Below, in pieces: positions 50,823 through 62,723 of a DNA stretch of 64,000 bases (the stretch's first letter is position 1; every line of letters starts with the position of its first letter). The notes below the pieces were generated by a model, which was not told the origin of the DNA, did no database searches, and saw nothing but the letters and a program-made list of their open reading frames with translations. The stretch comes from Aquabacterium sp. A3 (GTDB lineage: Bacteria; Pseudomonadota; Gammaproteobacteria; Burkholderiales; Burkholderiaceae_C): the NCBI RefSeq assembly GCF_038069945.1, contig NZ_JBBPEV010000001.1, positions 1,054,001 through 1,118,000 on the forward strand, given 5' to 3'. The position numbers and the translations under genes were made by a program.

Positions 50823-53234
50823 TCAATCCCTCAACGTCTTGATCGCCGCAGCCCCCAGACTGAACTGGTAGATGATCTGCGTGATGTCCTTGGCATTGCG
50901 TGTGAACACGCTCCAGGCGCTTTCGCGGTTGGTTTTTTCAGGCAGCACGATCACGTCGCCTGGCAACACCTTGGTGCCCTGCACGCTGCTGAACCAGCCG
51001 GTGCGCTGCTCCGAGATCACGCTGCCGTCGGCACGGATCACGAACATCTCGTCCAGATCGGCGCCACCCGTCAGGCCCGACTGGTCCAGGTAGTCCTTCA
51101 CCTCCAGCCCCTCGCGCCAGATCAAGGCCGATTCGGTGTTCACCGAGCCCAGCACGTACACAAAGTCGGGGCGGTTGGGAATGACCAGGCGGTCTTGGGT
51201 TTCCAGCTTCAACGCAGGCAACTGGGCCTGGCGGGCATCCAGGCCTTGCAGGCCCAGCATGATGCGGCCCGTGGGCTGCAGTTCGCGCAGGCGCTGCAGG
51301 GCTTGCTTCTGCGCCTCGGCCTCGGCCTGCAGGCGCAACTGCGCCACGGCAGCCGCCTCAACGCCCGACACGTTGGCCGCGGCATTGCTGATGCGGCCTT
51401 GCACTTGCGATTCAAGCCGGTTCACCAGTTGCTGCAGCGCGGCCTGCTGATTGCGACGCACCTCTTCGCGGTAAAAGGCCGCACCAAACAGGTAGGCGTC
51501 GGGCGTGAGGCCACCGGCCTTGTCCAGCAAGTGGGCCAGGCCTTCACCTGGTGACATCTGGTAGATGCCGGGGCGGTGCACTTCACCTTCCACCCGCACA
51601 AACACCTGGCGCTTGGCCTGCGGCACACGCACGTCGTTCACCGAGAACACGGTGACGATGTCGCCCGGTTGCAGGGCCAGGTTCTCAGGGCTGGCCGGGT
51701 CATCCAGGGCCTGCCCCAGGTTGAAGGGGATGAGCTTGACCTTGACGCGGTCCGCGTCCACCCGCTCTACCACGGCGTACTCAAAATTCACCTCGTCCAC
51801 CAGCTTGCCGATGCGGGCGGCCAGGGTGTCGGCGTTGTCGGTGGGCTGGCGGTCGTTGCCCTTGGGCGCCGAGTCGCTGCGTGCGTCGTCAAACCGGCCG
51901 CTGCGGGCGCGCTGGCGGGCGTCGTCGCTCAGCAGCACCTCGTTTTGCCGCTTGATCGAGGCCTGCGACATCAAAAAGGCCCGGCCGGGGATGAGGTCGC
52001 GCACGGTCATGCCCTCGCGCCAGGGGCTGCGCAGGGGCTGGGCCACGTTGCCGCGCAGGCTGACGGTGTTGCCAAACTCGGGCATCACCGACTGCACGGT
52101 GAGCAGATCACCAGGGCGCACGCGCTTGTTCAGGCCCGCGGCATCGAGGGCAAACACCTCCACGCTGCGCGCGGGTTTGCGGGCGGGGTCGAGCCGCTCC
52201 AGCTGCACGCGTTTGGGGTCGGCCACCACGGGCAGGCCGCCTGTGAGGGCCAGCAGCGAGCCGATGGTGTCGCCGCCCTGGGCCATTTCGTACACGGCGG
52301 GCACCGCCACCTTGCCGCCAATGGCCACAAAGGCGCGGGCCGGCGGGATGACGATGGTGTCGCCATCTTGCAGGCGCACGTCGTCGGCTTTGTCGCCCAC
52401 GGCCAGGAACTGGTAGAGGTCGAGCTCGGTGAGGGTTTTGCCACCGCGCTTGACCTGGATGCGGCGCATGCTGCCGTTCTGGTTGGGGCCGCCGCTGGCA
52501 AACAGCGCCGACACCAGGGTGGACTGGCTGTTGAGCTTGTACGAGCCGGGCTGGCGGGCCTGCCCCACCACGTACACCGTGATGCCGCGCAACTGGCCCA
52601 TGGTGACGCTGACCTGGAATTCTTTGTAGTACTTGCCGATGGCGGCCCGCACCACGTCTTCGACCTGGGCGCTGCGGATGCCGGCCACGTTGATCGCGCC
52701 AATGCGCGGGATGTGGATGCGGCCATCGCGATCGACGTTGGCGCGCACATCGACATCCACCGAGCCCCAGGCCCGCACCTGCAGCTCATCGCCCGCGCCC
52801 ACCCGGTAATCAGGAGAGACGGGCTGACCGTCTGCGGGCAGGTAGGCGCCAGGGCGCTCAAACAGGTCGGACCCAAACAGGGGCAGGGCCTGGCCGCTGG
52901 TTTCCAGCACGAAGCGCTGGAAGTCGTTGGGGGGCAAGGCAGGCCGCTCGGCCTTGGGTTGGGCGGTGTCGGGGGCAGCGACCGAGGCGGCGCTGCCACC
53001 ACGGATGGTGGGGATGCCCGTCAGGCTGCTGTCGGTGGTGCCGGTTGAACCCATTTGGGCCCTCACGGCCGCCACGGACGGCGTGAAGCCCGCCCCTGCA
53101 CCCGAGCGCATGGCATCTGTGGGCACCAGGGTCTGGGCCATCGAGGTGGTGGCACACATCACCAGTGCCAGCCCCGCCAAGGTCTGTTGCAGGTGCTTGA
53201 ACAATGCCCGTCTCCGCTGCGTCATGAGCCCCAT
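50823..53234 (-). CDS. Wza-type polysaccharide export outer-membrane protein with multiple SLBB domains
   Basis: This is an 803-residue secreted protein. It has an N-terminal signal ([20 protein letters not shown], ending at Ala-Gln), then the Poly_export domain ([23 protein letters not shown] near 140-160, then [18 protein letters not shown]). Several SLBB-like beta-grasp repeats follow (for example [40 protein letters not shown] and [19 protein letters not shown]). It would form the outer-membrane exit channel of the locus. E. coli Wza is under half this length; the extra length is SLBB repeats. MTQRRRALF at 53225 is an alternative start. TACAAT on the minus strand (53263-53258) is a possible -10. 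Confidence 0.88.
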   Translation of the reverse strand: MGLMTQRRRALFKHLQQTLAGLALVMCATTSMAQTLVPTDAMRSGAGAGFTPSVAAVRAQMGSTGTTDSSLTGIPTIRGGSAASVAAPDTAQPKAERPALPPNDFQRFVLETSGQALPLFGSDLFERPGAYLPADGQPVSPDYRVGAGDELQVRAWGSVDVDVRANVDRDGRIHIPRIGAINVAGIRSAQVEDVVRAAIGKYYKEFQVSVTMGQLRGITVYVVGQARQPGSYKLNSQSTLVSALFASGGPNQNGSMRRIQVKRGGKTLTELDLYQFLAVGDKADDVRLQDGDTIVIPPARAFVAIGGKVAVPAVYEMAQGGDTIGSLLALTGGLPVVADPKRVQLERLDPARKPARSVEVFALDAAGLNKRVRPGDLLTVQSVMPEFGNTVSLRGNVAQPLRSPWREGMTVRDLIPGRAFLMSQASIKRQNEVLLSDDARQRARSGRFDDARSDSAPKGNDRQPTDNADTLAARIGKLVDEVNFEYAVVERVDADRVKVKLIPFNLGQALDDPASPENLALQPGDIVTVFSVNDVRVPQAKRQVFVRVEGEVHRPGIYQMSPGEGLAHLLDKAGGLTPDAYLFGAAFYREEVRRNQQAALQQLVNRLESQVQGRISNAAANVSGVEAAAVAQLRLQAEAEAQKQALQRLRELQPTGRIMLGLQGLDARQAQLPALKLETQDRLVIPNRPDFVYVLGSVNTESALIWREGLEVKDYLDQSGLTGGADLDEMFVIRADGSVISEQRTGWFSSVQGTKVLPGDVIVLPEKTNRESAWSVFTRNAKDITQIIYQFSLGAAAIKTLRD

Positions 53235-53460
53235 CTTTCACCAGACAAGATCAGACCATTGTAGGAGTGCTTGCGCCCCTGCCTGCTGCACAAGCGCCGC
53301 AATGTCGTTGTTGCGCACCTGCGCCAGACGCCGCCATGCGTTCTTTTGTCGCCTAAATCACCTTCTTGGCGGCCCCATGCCCCCCAATGGCACCCGACTT
53401 GCTTCAGAATGCGGCTGTTTTTTTGCACTGTTTCCGGGCCTGCGGGCCGCTGGCATCCCC

Positions 53461-53625
53461 ATGAAAAAATTCCAATGTGTTGTGTGCGGCTACATCTACG
53501 ATGAGGCCTTGGGCGCTCCTGAAGACGGCATCCCTGCCGGCACCAAGTGGGAAGATGTTCCCGATACGTGGCTGTGCCCCGACTGCGGTGTGGGCAAGTC
53601 TGATTTCGAGATGGTCGAGATCTGA
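53461..53625 (+). CDS. rubA: Rubredoxin
   Basis: This is a 54-residue iron-sulfur electron carrier. The iron ligands are [13 protein letters not shown] near the start and [13 protein letters not shown] at the end; the spacing and the 54-residue length match classical rubredoxin. The ATG at 53461 is chosen for this reason; the frame is open upstream but carries no conserved sequence. The reductase gene begins 8 bases later, so the pair is co-transcribed. The 226 bases between the Wza-type gene and rubA (53235-53460) hold both promoters but no clear consensus hexamers. Confidence 0.96.
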   Translation: MKKFQCVVCGYIYDEALGAPEDGIPAGTKWEDVPDTWLCPDCGVGKSDFEMVEI

Positions 53626-53633
53626 GGCTGGCC

Positions 53634-54806
53634 ATGTCTGACCCGATCGTGATCGTGGGCGCCGGCCTGGCGGGCTACAACTTGGCCCGAGAGTTTCGCA
53701 AGCTGGACGCCGAGACCCCTCTGGTGGTGGTGAGCCGCGATGGCGCAGGTTTTTACAGCAAACCCATGCTGTCGAATGCGCTGGCGGGCAAGAAAACCGC
53801 CGCCTCGCTGGTGATGAAACCGGCCGAAAAGATGGCCGACGAGCTCAAGGCCCAGGTGCTGCCCCGTGTGACGGTGCAGGCGGTGGACGCCGCCGCCCGC
53901 ACGGTGACGCTGTCCAGCGGCGACACGCTGCGCTACCGCGATCTGGTGCTGGCCCTGGGCGCAGACCAGCTGCGATTGCCGCTGCAAGGCAACGCCGCCG
54001 ACACCGTGGTGTCGGTCAACGATCTGGACGACTTTGCCGCCTTTGCCGATGCGCTGGACAAGGGCCCCATGGGCGAGCCGGTTCAACGGGTGGCCATTCT
54101 GGGTGGCGGCCTGATTGGTTGCGAGTTTGCCAACGACTTGCTGCACCGCGAGATCAAGGCCACGGTGATCGACATCGCCGAACGCGCCCTGCCCCGCCTG
54201 CTGCCGCCAGCGGCCAGCGCGCGCCTGCAAAAGGCCCTGGAGGCCGGCGGCGCAGCGTTCAGGTTTGGCACCAGCGTGACCAACATCGCCCGTGGGGATG
54301 GCGCGTTGCGCCTGACCCTGAGCGATGGCAGCACCCTTGACGCCGATCTGGTGGTGTCGGCCATCGGGCTGAAGCCCCGCACCGAGCTGGCCGCCCAGGC
54401 GGGTGCCGAGCTGGCCCGGGGCGTGAAGGTGAACCGCGAGCTGGCCACCAGCGTGCCGCATGTGCACGCCCTGGGCGACTGCGCCGAGGTGGAAGGGCTC
54501 TTGCTGCCTTACGTGATGCCGCTGATGCAGCAGGCACGCGCCCTGGCCGCCACGCTGGCGGGCAAGCCCACGCCCGTGAGCTACCCCGCCATGCCGGTGG
54601 TGGTGAAGACGCCGGCCTGCCCCACGGTGGTGTGTCCGCCGGCCATGGGTGCCGAAGGCGAATGGCAAGTGACCGAGACCGACGAGGCCCTGGAGGCCCG
54701 GTTTGTGTCGGCCAGCCAACCCGAGCAAATGCTGGGCTTTGTGCTGCAAGGCAAGGCCACCGCGCAGCGGCAAGCCTGGGCGGCGCAGACCCCGGCCGTG
54801 CTTTGA
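53634..54806 (+). CDS. Rubredoxin reductase (FAD-dependent, NADH-type)
   Basis: This is a 390-residue pyridine-nucleotide-disulfide-type oxidoreductase. The FAD motif IVIVGAGLAGYNLAREF, the NAD-binding VAILGGGLIGCEFANDL and the second FAD motif VHALGDCAEVEG are visible. LVLALGADQLRLPLQG matches the family of rubredoxin and ferredoxin reductases (RubB/AlkT). Position directly after rubredoxin supports electron transfer from NAD(P)H to rubredoxin. The final oxidase or hydroxylase partner is not nearby. Confidence 0.92.
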   Translation: MSDPIVIVGAGLAGYNLAREFRKLDAETPLVVVSRDGAGFYSKPMLSNALAGKKTAASLVMKPAEKMADELKAQVLPRVTVQAVDAAARTVTLSSGDTLRYRDLVLALGADQLRLPLQGNAADTVVSVNDLDDFAAFADALDKGPMGEPVQRVAILGGGLIGCEFANDLLHREIKATVIDIAERALPRLLPPAASARLQKALEAGGAAFRFGTSVTNIARGDGALRLTLSDGSTLDADLVVSAIGLKPRTELAAQAGAELARGVKVNRELATSVPHVHALGDCAEVEGLLLPYVMPLMQQARALAATLAGKPTPVSYPAMPVVVKTPACPTVVCPPAMGAEGEWQVTETDEALEARFVSASQPEQMLGFVLQGKATAQRQAWAAQTPAVL

Positions 54807-54825
54807 CGCCGGCCGCGCGCTGTGA

Positions 54826-55188
54826 TCAGCCTTTTTGTACCTTGACGCGTATTGAGGTAACCTTGTGCCCCTTCAAGGCCAGCGCCTCGATCAGGCGCGG
54901 CTGAAGCTGGCGCAATTTGGCCGACACCGCTGAATTGGCTGCCAGCAGGGTCCACCCGTCTTCATCGAGTGGTCCCGCCTTGACGTGAGCCGCCATCGCT
55001 GGCGGCAACACGGAGCGCACCGCCTCCATGCAGTCTTGCGAAGCACGCAGGCGCTGCATGAGGCTCAACAGCGGCTCTGACCGATGCAGAGCCCTGTCCA
55101 CGCTTGGCACATCCGGCACCACAGGCCGGTACGTGGCCGGCCGGGAGCTGGACCGACCTGATCCAGGACGTCGTGGTGGCGCGCTCAT
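54826..55188 (-). CDS. DciA-like / DUF721 protein
   Basis: This is a 120-residue protein with a low-complexity basic N-terminus followed by a DUF721 core (LLSLMQRLRASQDCMEAVRSVLPPAMAAHV, WTLLAANSAVSAKLRQLQPRLIEAL, VTSIRVKVQ). DciA proteins load or regulate the replicative helicase DnaB. Position beside an M23 peptidase and secA is the order I associate with betaproteobacteria. It is minus-strand, divergent from the peptidase gene with 30 bases between start codons, and convergent with the reductase gene. Confidence 0.85.
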   Translation of the reverse strand: MSAPPRRPGSGRSSSRPATYRPVVPDVPSVDRALHRSEPLLSLMQRLRASQDCMEAVRSVLPPAMAAHVKAGPLDEDGWTLLAANSAVSAKLRQLQPRLIEALALKGHKVTSIRVKVQKG

Positions 55189-55218
55189 CTATTGGCTTGA
55201 CTCAGTGAAAGGTGCGGC

Positions 55219-56226
55219 ATGCAGATTCTCATCACCACCAGCGTTTTCAAACAGCCTCGGGTGCTGCAGTTCACTCCGTGGTCGGTGATGCTGGTGGCTG
55301 TGCTGCTGATTGTGCCTGTGATGATGGTCACGGCGATGGCCTATCACTCTTTGTTGATGCAGGCCACACGGATCAACCTGCCGGTGGTGTCGGACGCAGC
55401 CCGTTTCTTGCAAAAAAACGAGCGTGATCGCCGCGAGCGCTACATGCGCGAAAACCTCGACGCCATGGCCGTGAAGGTGGGCGAGCTGCAGGCGCGCCTG
55501 GTGTGGCTGGAGACCGTGAGCGAGCGGGTGGCCGGCATGGCGGGCATCAAACCTGAAGAGTTTCAGGTGCCGGAAACCGGCGCAGCCGGCGCCTCGGCCC
55601 CGGCTGGCCAGAGCGGGCAAGGTGGGCCATATGCCCCCCTGCGCTCGGCCTTGCAACAGCCCTCCAAGGCCACGCTGGAGGCGCTGCGCGAAGAAATCGA
55701 CCTGATGAACCAGCAAGGCGAGCAACAGGCCGACGTGCTGACCCTGATCGAGTCTCGCCTGTTCGAAAAACGCCTGGACGCCCTGATGGTGCCCAGCTCG
55801 GCCCCGGTGGCCGGCGGGGTGATTGGCTCGGGCTTCGGCTTTCGCAGTGACCCGTTTCGGGGCACCAGGGCATTGCACACCGGGCTGGACTTTCCTGCGC
55901 CCACGGGCACGTCGATCGGGGCGGCTGCGGGGGGCGTGGTGCTGACCGCCGAAACCCACCACCAGTACGGCCAGATGATCGAGCTGGACCACGGCAACAA
56001 ACTGATCACCCGCTATGCCCACGCCTCGAAGTTGCTGGTCAAGCCGGGCGACCTGGTCAAGCGCGGCCAAAAGATTGCTGAAGTGGGCAGCACCGGCCGC
56101 TCCACTGGCCCGCATTTGCATTTTGAGGTGCTGGTGGATGGCGTGCACCAGAACCCGGCCCGCTTCTTGAAGCTCAAAGAGGCGCCCCCGCTGAACTTCG
56201 CGGAAACCCGAACTCCGCTACATTAA
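55219..56226 (+). CDS. M23-family zinc endopeptidase
   Basis: This is a 335-residue envelope protein. A single N-terminal membrane helix (VMLVAVLLIVPVMMVTAMAY, about 23-42) is followed by a charged coiled-coil-like region, and the C-terminal LytM domain shows GSGFGFRSDPFRGTRALHTGLDF with the first ligands and GRSTGPHLHFEVLVDG with the HxH motif. It is predicted to cut peptidoglycan cross-links or act as a peptidase regulator. Downstream a small His-rich gene starts after 6 bases, so the zinc-uptake genes may be partly co-transcribed with it. Confidence 0.92.
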   Translation: MQILITTSVFKQPRVLQFTPWSVMLVAVLLIVPVMMVTAMAYHSLLMQATRINLPVVSDAARFLQKNERDRRERYMRENLDAMAVKVGELQARLVWLETVSERVAGMAGIKPEEFQVPETGAAGASAPAGQSGQGGPYAPLRSALQQPSKATLEALREEIDLMNQQGEQQADVLTLIESRLFEKRLDALMVPSSAPVAGGVIGSGFGFRSDPFRGTRALHTGLDFPAPTGTSIGAAAGGVVLTAETHHQYGQMIELDHGNKLITRYAHASKLLVKPGDLVKRGQKIAEVGSTGRSTGPHLHFEVLVDGVHQNPARFLKLKEAPPLNFAETRTPLH

Positions 56227-56232
56227 GCACCC

Positions 56233-56625
56233 ATGACAACCCACATGGTTCGGCGTTGGGGCGCGGTGCTCCTGCTGGCGGCAGCCTGGCTGCTGCTGCA
56301 GCAGGGCGCTTGGCGCCACGCGCTGAGCCACGAGGTGACGCACCAAGCGTCGCACCAGGCATCGCAGCCACCACTGCAGCACCACGCTGATCACGCCCAC
56401 GACCGCACCCACGATCACTCGTCAGATCACCCCAAGGCCCACGGCCTGTGCACCCTGTGCCTGAGCCTGCAGGCGGCGCACGCCGCCCTGCCCGCCACGC
56501 CGGCATTGATGCTGCCGGCGCTGGCCCATGGTCTGGCCCGCCCCGCCTGGGCCTGGCTGGCCCACTCGCCAGCAACCCGCTGGCGCCCGCCTTCGCGCGC
56601 ACCACCCATGACGACGCTGCACTGA
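56233..56625 (+). CDS. His-rich small secreted or membrane protein, DUF2946-like
   Basis: This is a 130-residue protein with an N-terminal hydrophobic helix (WGAVLLLAAAWLLLQQG), then a His-rich stretch with repeated HQASHQAS and HHADHAHDRTHDHSSDH. A CTLCLSLQAAHAALP motif follows, resembling the conserved cysteines of DUF2946 proteins. Such proteins accompany metal-related outer-membrane receptors; the histidines and cysteines suggest metal binding or chaperoning in the periplasm. It directly precedes a porin, ZnuA-like and ZnuB-like genes, supporting a role in zinc handling. The biochemical role is unknown. Confidence 0.62.
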   Translation: MTTHMVRRWGAVLLLAAAWLLLQQGAWRHALSHEVTHQASHQASQPPLQHHADHAHDRTHDHSSDHPKAHGLCTLCLSLQAAHAALPATPALMLPALAHGLARPAWAWLAHSPATRWRPPSRAPPMTTLH

Positions 56626-56662
56626 GCTGCAGCCTTTCACTTGTCACGCGTTCCCCGCCCGG

Positions 56663-56682
56663 GGCCTGTCGGCCCACAGGCC
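56663..56682 (+). other. Hairpin upstream of the zinc-locus porin
   Basis: A 7-bp inverted repeat, GGCCTGT (56663-56669) and ACAGGCC (56676-56682), flanks a 6-base loop in the 93-base gap between the His-rich gene and the porin gene. There is no T-run after it, so it is not a normal terminator. It could be a leader-RNA structure or chance in GC-rich sequence. I found no clear Zur box here. Confidence 0.25.
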
Positions 56683-56718
56683 GGGGTGTGTTTCACGTTT
56701 CCGTCATGTGTGTTGATC

Positions 56719-58170
56719 ATGTTGTCCATCTTTCATTCTTTGTCGTCTCCTCGGCCCACCGTGTTGGCCGCCACCGCGCTGCTGGCCTTGATGAGCCCCC
56801 ACGCCCACGCCGATGAACAGGCCACGCTGCAGGCCCTCAAGCAGCAAATCGAAGACATGCGGCAGCAGTACGAAAGCCGCCTGCAGGCGCTGGAGCAAAA
56901 ACTGGAGCAAGCCCAGGCGCAGGCCCTGAGCCGCCAACAGGCCGCGCACAACGCGCTGCCGCCGGCCCAGCCTGCCCCTCAGGCCCAGCCCGCCGCCGTG
57001 CTGGCCGCACCCGCCAAAAACATGGACAACCGGTTCAACCCGTCCATGTCGGTCATCCTGAGCGGCACCTACGCATCCATCAAGCAAGACCCGGGCACCT
57101 GGGCACTCAGCGGCTTCCAGTTGGGCAGCGATGGCCATGGCGTGGGCCCCGGCGAGCGAGGCTTCAACCTGGGCGAATCGGAAGTCAGCTTTCGCGCCAG
57201 CATCGACCCCTGGGTGATGGGCTCGCTGACCCTGGGCATTGAAGACGACCACGGTGTGGGCATTGAAGAGGCCTTCATCCAGTCCACCTCGCTGCCGCAT
57301 GGGCTGACGCTCAAGGGCGGTCGGTTCTTCTCGTCGGTGGGCTACCAAAACGAGCAGCACGCCCACGCCCGCGACTTTGTGGACGCGCCCTTTGTGCAAC
57401 AGGCCTTTTTGAACGGGCAATATGCACAAGATGGTGCCCAGGTGAAGTGGGTGCTGCCCACCCTGCAGTACGTGGAGCTGGGCGCCGAGCTGGGCAATGG
57501 CAAGGCCTACCCGGGCGCCGACCGTAACAGCAACAAGCCCGGCGCCACCGTGCTGTTTGCGCGCACGGGCGACGACATCGGCGACAGCCACAGCTGGCGT
57601 CTGGGCCTGTCGTGGCTGCGCACCCGATCGGCCGACCGCCTGTGGGGCGGCGCCGGCCACGACCATGACCACGGGGGCGAAGAACACGCTGGCGAAGAAA
57701 TGCTGTTTTCTGGCACCAGCCGCCTGTGGGTGGTGGACGGCGTGTGGAAATGGGCGCCCAACGGCAACGCCAGCAGCACCTCGTTCAAGCTGCAGGGCGA
57801 GTACTTCTGGCGCAAGGAAGCCGGCACGGCCACCGTGCTGGCCGACGAGGTGCTGGAAGACGAAGGCGATTACCGCAGCAGCCAATCGGGCTGGTACCTG
57901 CAAGGCGTTTACCAGTTCATGCCCAAGTGGCGCGTGGGCCTGCGTTACGACCGCCTGAACCAGGGCACCGTGCGCACGCTGGTGGAAGACCTGCAGCCTG
58001 AACAGCACAACCCGAAGCGCACCAGCCTGATGATGGACTGGTCGCCCAGCGAGTTCCAGCGCTGGCGCATCCAGATCAATGAAGACCGCGCGCGCCTGGG
58101 CATCAAGGACACCCAGGTGTACCTGCAGTATCAAATGAGCCTGGGAGCCCACGGTGCACACAGCTTCTGA
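56719..58170 (+). CDS. Outer-membrane porin/receptor, probably zinc-related
   Basis: This is a 483-residue outer-membrane protein. A signal peptide (FHSLSSPRPTVLAATALLAL, ending near ...AHA) is followed by a coiled coil (QQIEDMRQQYESRLQALEQK) of the kind seen in trimeric porins, a Pro/Ala linker, then a beta-barrel with repeated aromatic-ended strands. The loop GHDHDHGGEEHAGEE near residues 312-328 is His/Glu-rich and could bind zinc or another metal. It sits between the His-rich small protein and ZnuA/ZnuB, so uptake of zinc across the outer membrane is the likely job. The start at 56719 is inferred from the signal peptide. Confidence 0.75.
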   Translation: MLSIFHSLSSPRPTVLAATALLALMSPHAHADEQATLQALKQQIEDMRQQYESRLQALEQKLEQAQAQALSRQQAAHNALPPAQPAPQAQPAAVLAAPAKNMDNRFNPSMSVILSGTYASIKQDPGTWALSGFQLGSDGHGVGPGERGFNLGESEVSFRASIDPWVMGSLTLGIEDDHGVGIEEAFIQSTSLPHGLTLKGGRFFSSVGYQNEQHAHARDFVDAPFVQQAFLNGQYAQDGAQVKWVLPTLQYVELGAELGNGKAYPGADRNSNKPGATVLFARTGDDIGDSHSWRLGLSWLRTRSADRLWGGAGHDHDHGGEEHAGEEMLFSGTSRLWVVDGVWKWAPNGNASSTSFKLQGEYFWRKEAGTATVLADEVLEDEGDYRSSQSGWYLQGVYQFMPKWRVGLRYDRLNQGTVRTLVEDLQPEQHNPKRTSLMMDWSPSEFQRWRIQINEDRARLGIKDTQVYLQYQMSLGAHGAHSF

Positions 58171-59113
58171 CCACCCCACCCCATCGCTGCGCTGGTGTGT
58201 GGCCGGCGCCGCCTGGATGATCGCGGCCGCCTGGCCGGCGGTGGCGGCGTCGGCCCCGCTGCAGGTGATGGCCTGCGAGCCCGAATGGGCTGCGCTGGTG
58301 ACCGAGCTGGCCGGCGACAACGCCCAGGTGTACCGCGCCACCAACGCCTTGCAAGACCCCCACCGCATCGAGGCTCGCCCCAGCCTGATCGCCGCCGCAC
58401 GGCGCGCCGATTTGCTGGTGTGCACCGGGGCCGAGCTGGAGGCTGGCTGGCTGCCCATCTTGCTGCAACAGGCCGGCAACCCGCGCATTCAGCCTGGCCG
58501 CCCGGGGCACTTCATGGCCACCGACCAGGTGCCACTGCGCAACGTGCCCAAGGCACTGGACCGTGCGCACGGCGACGTGCACGCGGCCGGCAACCCGCAC
58601 ATCCAGACCGACCCGCGTAACATCGAACTGGTGGCGCGTGCGCTGGTGCAAAGGCTGTCGGCGATCGATCCGCCGCGCGCAGAAACCTACCGCGCCCGCA
58701 CCACCGACTTTTTGTTGCGCTGGGGGCAGGCCACCACCCGCTGGACGCAGCAGGCCGCCCCGTTGAAAGGCTTGCCGGTGGTGGTGCAGCACGACGGGTT
58801 TCCGTACCTGGAGGCCTGGCTGGGCTTGCGCCAGGTGGCCACGCTGGAGCCCAAACCTGGGGTGGAGGCCAGCAGCGCCCACCTGGCTGGCGTGATCAGC
58901 CAGTTGGCCCAACAGCCCGCCCGCATGGTGCTGCGCGCCGCCTACAACGACGGACGCAGCGCCGACTGGCTGGCGCAGCGCACCGGCCTGCCGGTGGTGG
59001 TGCTGCCCTACACGGTGGGCGGCAACGAGCAGGCTGGCAACCTGTTTGCGCTGTTTGACGACACGGTGGCCCGCCTGCTGAACGCAGCAGCCACCCCGCC
59101 GGTGAGCCCATGA
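58154..59113 (+). CDS. Zinc/manganese ABC transporter substrate-binding protein (ZnuA-like)
   Basis: This is a 319-residue periplasmic metal-binding protein of the cluster A-I type. A Tat/Sec-like hydrophobic N-terminus (WMIAAAWPAVAAS) precedes the lobe. Candidate metal ligands are the His of LQDPHRIEARPSL, the His of HAAGNPHIQTDPRN, the His of VVVQHDGFPYLEAW and an acidic residue near the C-terminus. The start is GTG at 58154, overlapping the porin stop by 17 bases, and its stop overlaps the permease gene by 4. It should deliver zinc (or manganese) to the ZnuB-like permease. Confidence 0.87.
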   Translation: MHTASDHPTPSLRWCVAGAAWMIAAAWPAVAASAPLQVMACEPEWAALVTELAGDNAQVYRATNALQDPHRIEARPSLIAAARRADLLVCTGAELEAGWLPILLQQAGNPRIQPGRPGHFMATDQVPLRNVPKALDRAHGDVHAAGNPHIQTDPRNIELVARALVQRLSAIDPPRAETYRARTTDFLLRWGQATTRWTQQAAPLKGLPVVVQHDGFPYLEAWLGLRQVATLEPKPGVEASSAHLAGVISQLAQQPARMVLRAAYNDGRSADWLAQRTGLPVVVLPYTVGGNEQAGNLFALFDDTVARLLNAAATPPVSP

Positions 59114-59874
59114 CACCAGAGCTGCACTGGCACCCCGTGGACTGGAGCATCGTGGGGCCCGCCCTGGTGGCGGGCCTGCTGGTGCTGGCCACCCACGTGC
59201 CCCTGGGCCGACAGGTGCTGCGCAAGGGCATCGTCTTCATTGACCTGGCGGTGGCCCAGATCGCCGGCCTGGGGGTGGTGCTGGCCAGCACCTTGGGGTT
59301 CGAGCCCCATGGCTGGCAGGTGCAGGCCTGTGCGGCGGGGGCCGCGCTGACGGGCGCCGCCCTGCTGTTGCTGATGGAAAAACACTGGCCCGACATCCAG
59401 GAAGCCCTGATCGGCGCCCTGTTCGTGCTGGCCTCGTGTGCGGCCATCTTGCTGCTGGCCGACAACCCGCACGGCGGCGAACACCTCAAAGACCTGCTGG
59501 TGGGCCAGATTTTGTGGGTGACACCCGGTCAGTTGCAGGCGATGGCCGCCCTGACCGCCGTGTTGCTGCTGGTGTGGTGGCGCATGCCCGAGGCCTGGCG
59601 GCGTGCCGGCTTTTACGTGGTGTTTGCGCTGGCGGTGACGGCCTCGGTGCAGTTGGTGGGGGTGTACCTGGTGTTCTCCAGCCTGATCCTGCCGGCCCTG
59701 GCGGTGCGGCGGGTGGCCTCCCCCGGGCGGGCCCTGGGCTGGGCCTATGCACTGGGCGCACTGTCTTATGGCCTGGGGCTGGCCCTGTCGGCCATGCTGG
59801 ACCTGCCCACGGGCGCCCTGGTGGTGGTCTGCATGGCAGGGATCTGCCTGATCGGCGCGCGCCTGGTGCGTTAA
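59110..59874 (+). CDS. Zinc/manganese ABC transporter permease (ZnuB-like)
   Basis: This is a 254-residue inner-membrane permease with about eight hydrophobic helices. [20 protein letters not shown] near the N-terminus, [18 protein letters not shown] and [19 protein letters not shown] match the ABC-3 family of zinc/manganese permeases. It completes the substrate-binding/permease pair, but no ATPase (ZnuC) gene is found in this window. The ATPase is probably encoded elsewhere. The gene is followed by secA after 77 bases. Confidence 0.9.
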   Translation: MTPELHWHPVDWSIVGPALVAGLLVLATHVPLGRQVLRKGIVFIDLAVAQIAGLGVVLASTLGFEPHGWQVQACAAGAALTGAALLLLMEKHWPDIQEALIGALFVLASCAAILLLADNPHGGEHLKDLLVGQILWVTPGQLQAMAALTAVLLLVWWRMPEAWRRAGFYVVFALAVTASVQLVGVYLVFSSLILPALAVRRVASPGRALGWAYALGALSYGLGLALSAMLDLPTGALVVVCMAGICLIGARLVR

Positions 59875-59951
59875 CAGGCCGGTGCTACACTTTTTGGCTT
59901 CGGTCAGCCTGTCAAAGTGGCTGCCCCCTTACCCCTGCGGATTGTGTTTTC

Positions 59952-62696
<2,745 letters not shown>

Positions 62697-62723
62697 TCGG
62701 CCCTGCCTGCAAGGTAAAGCACC

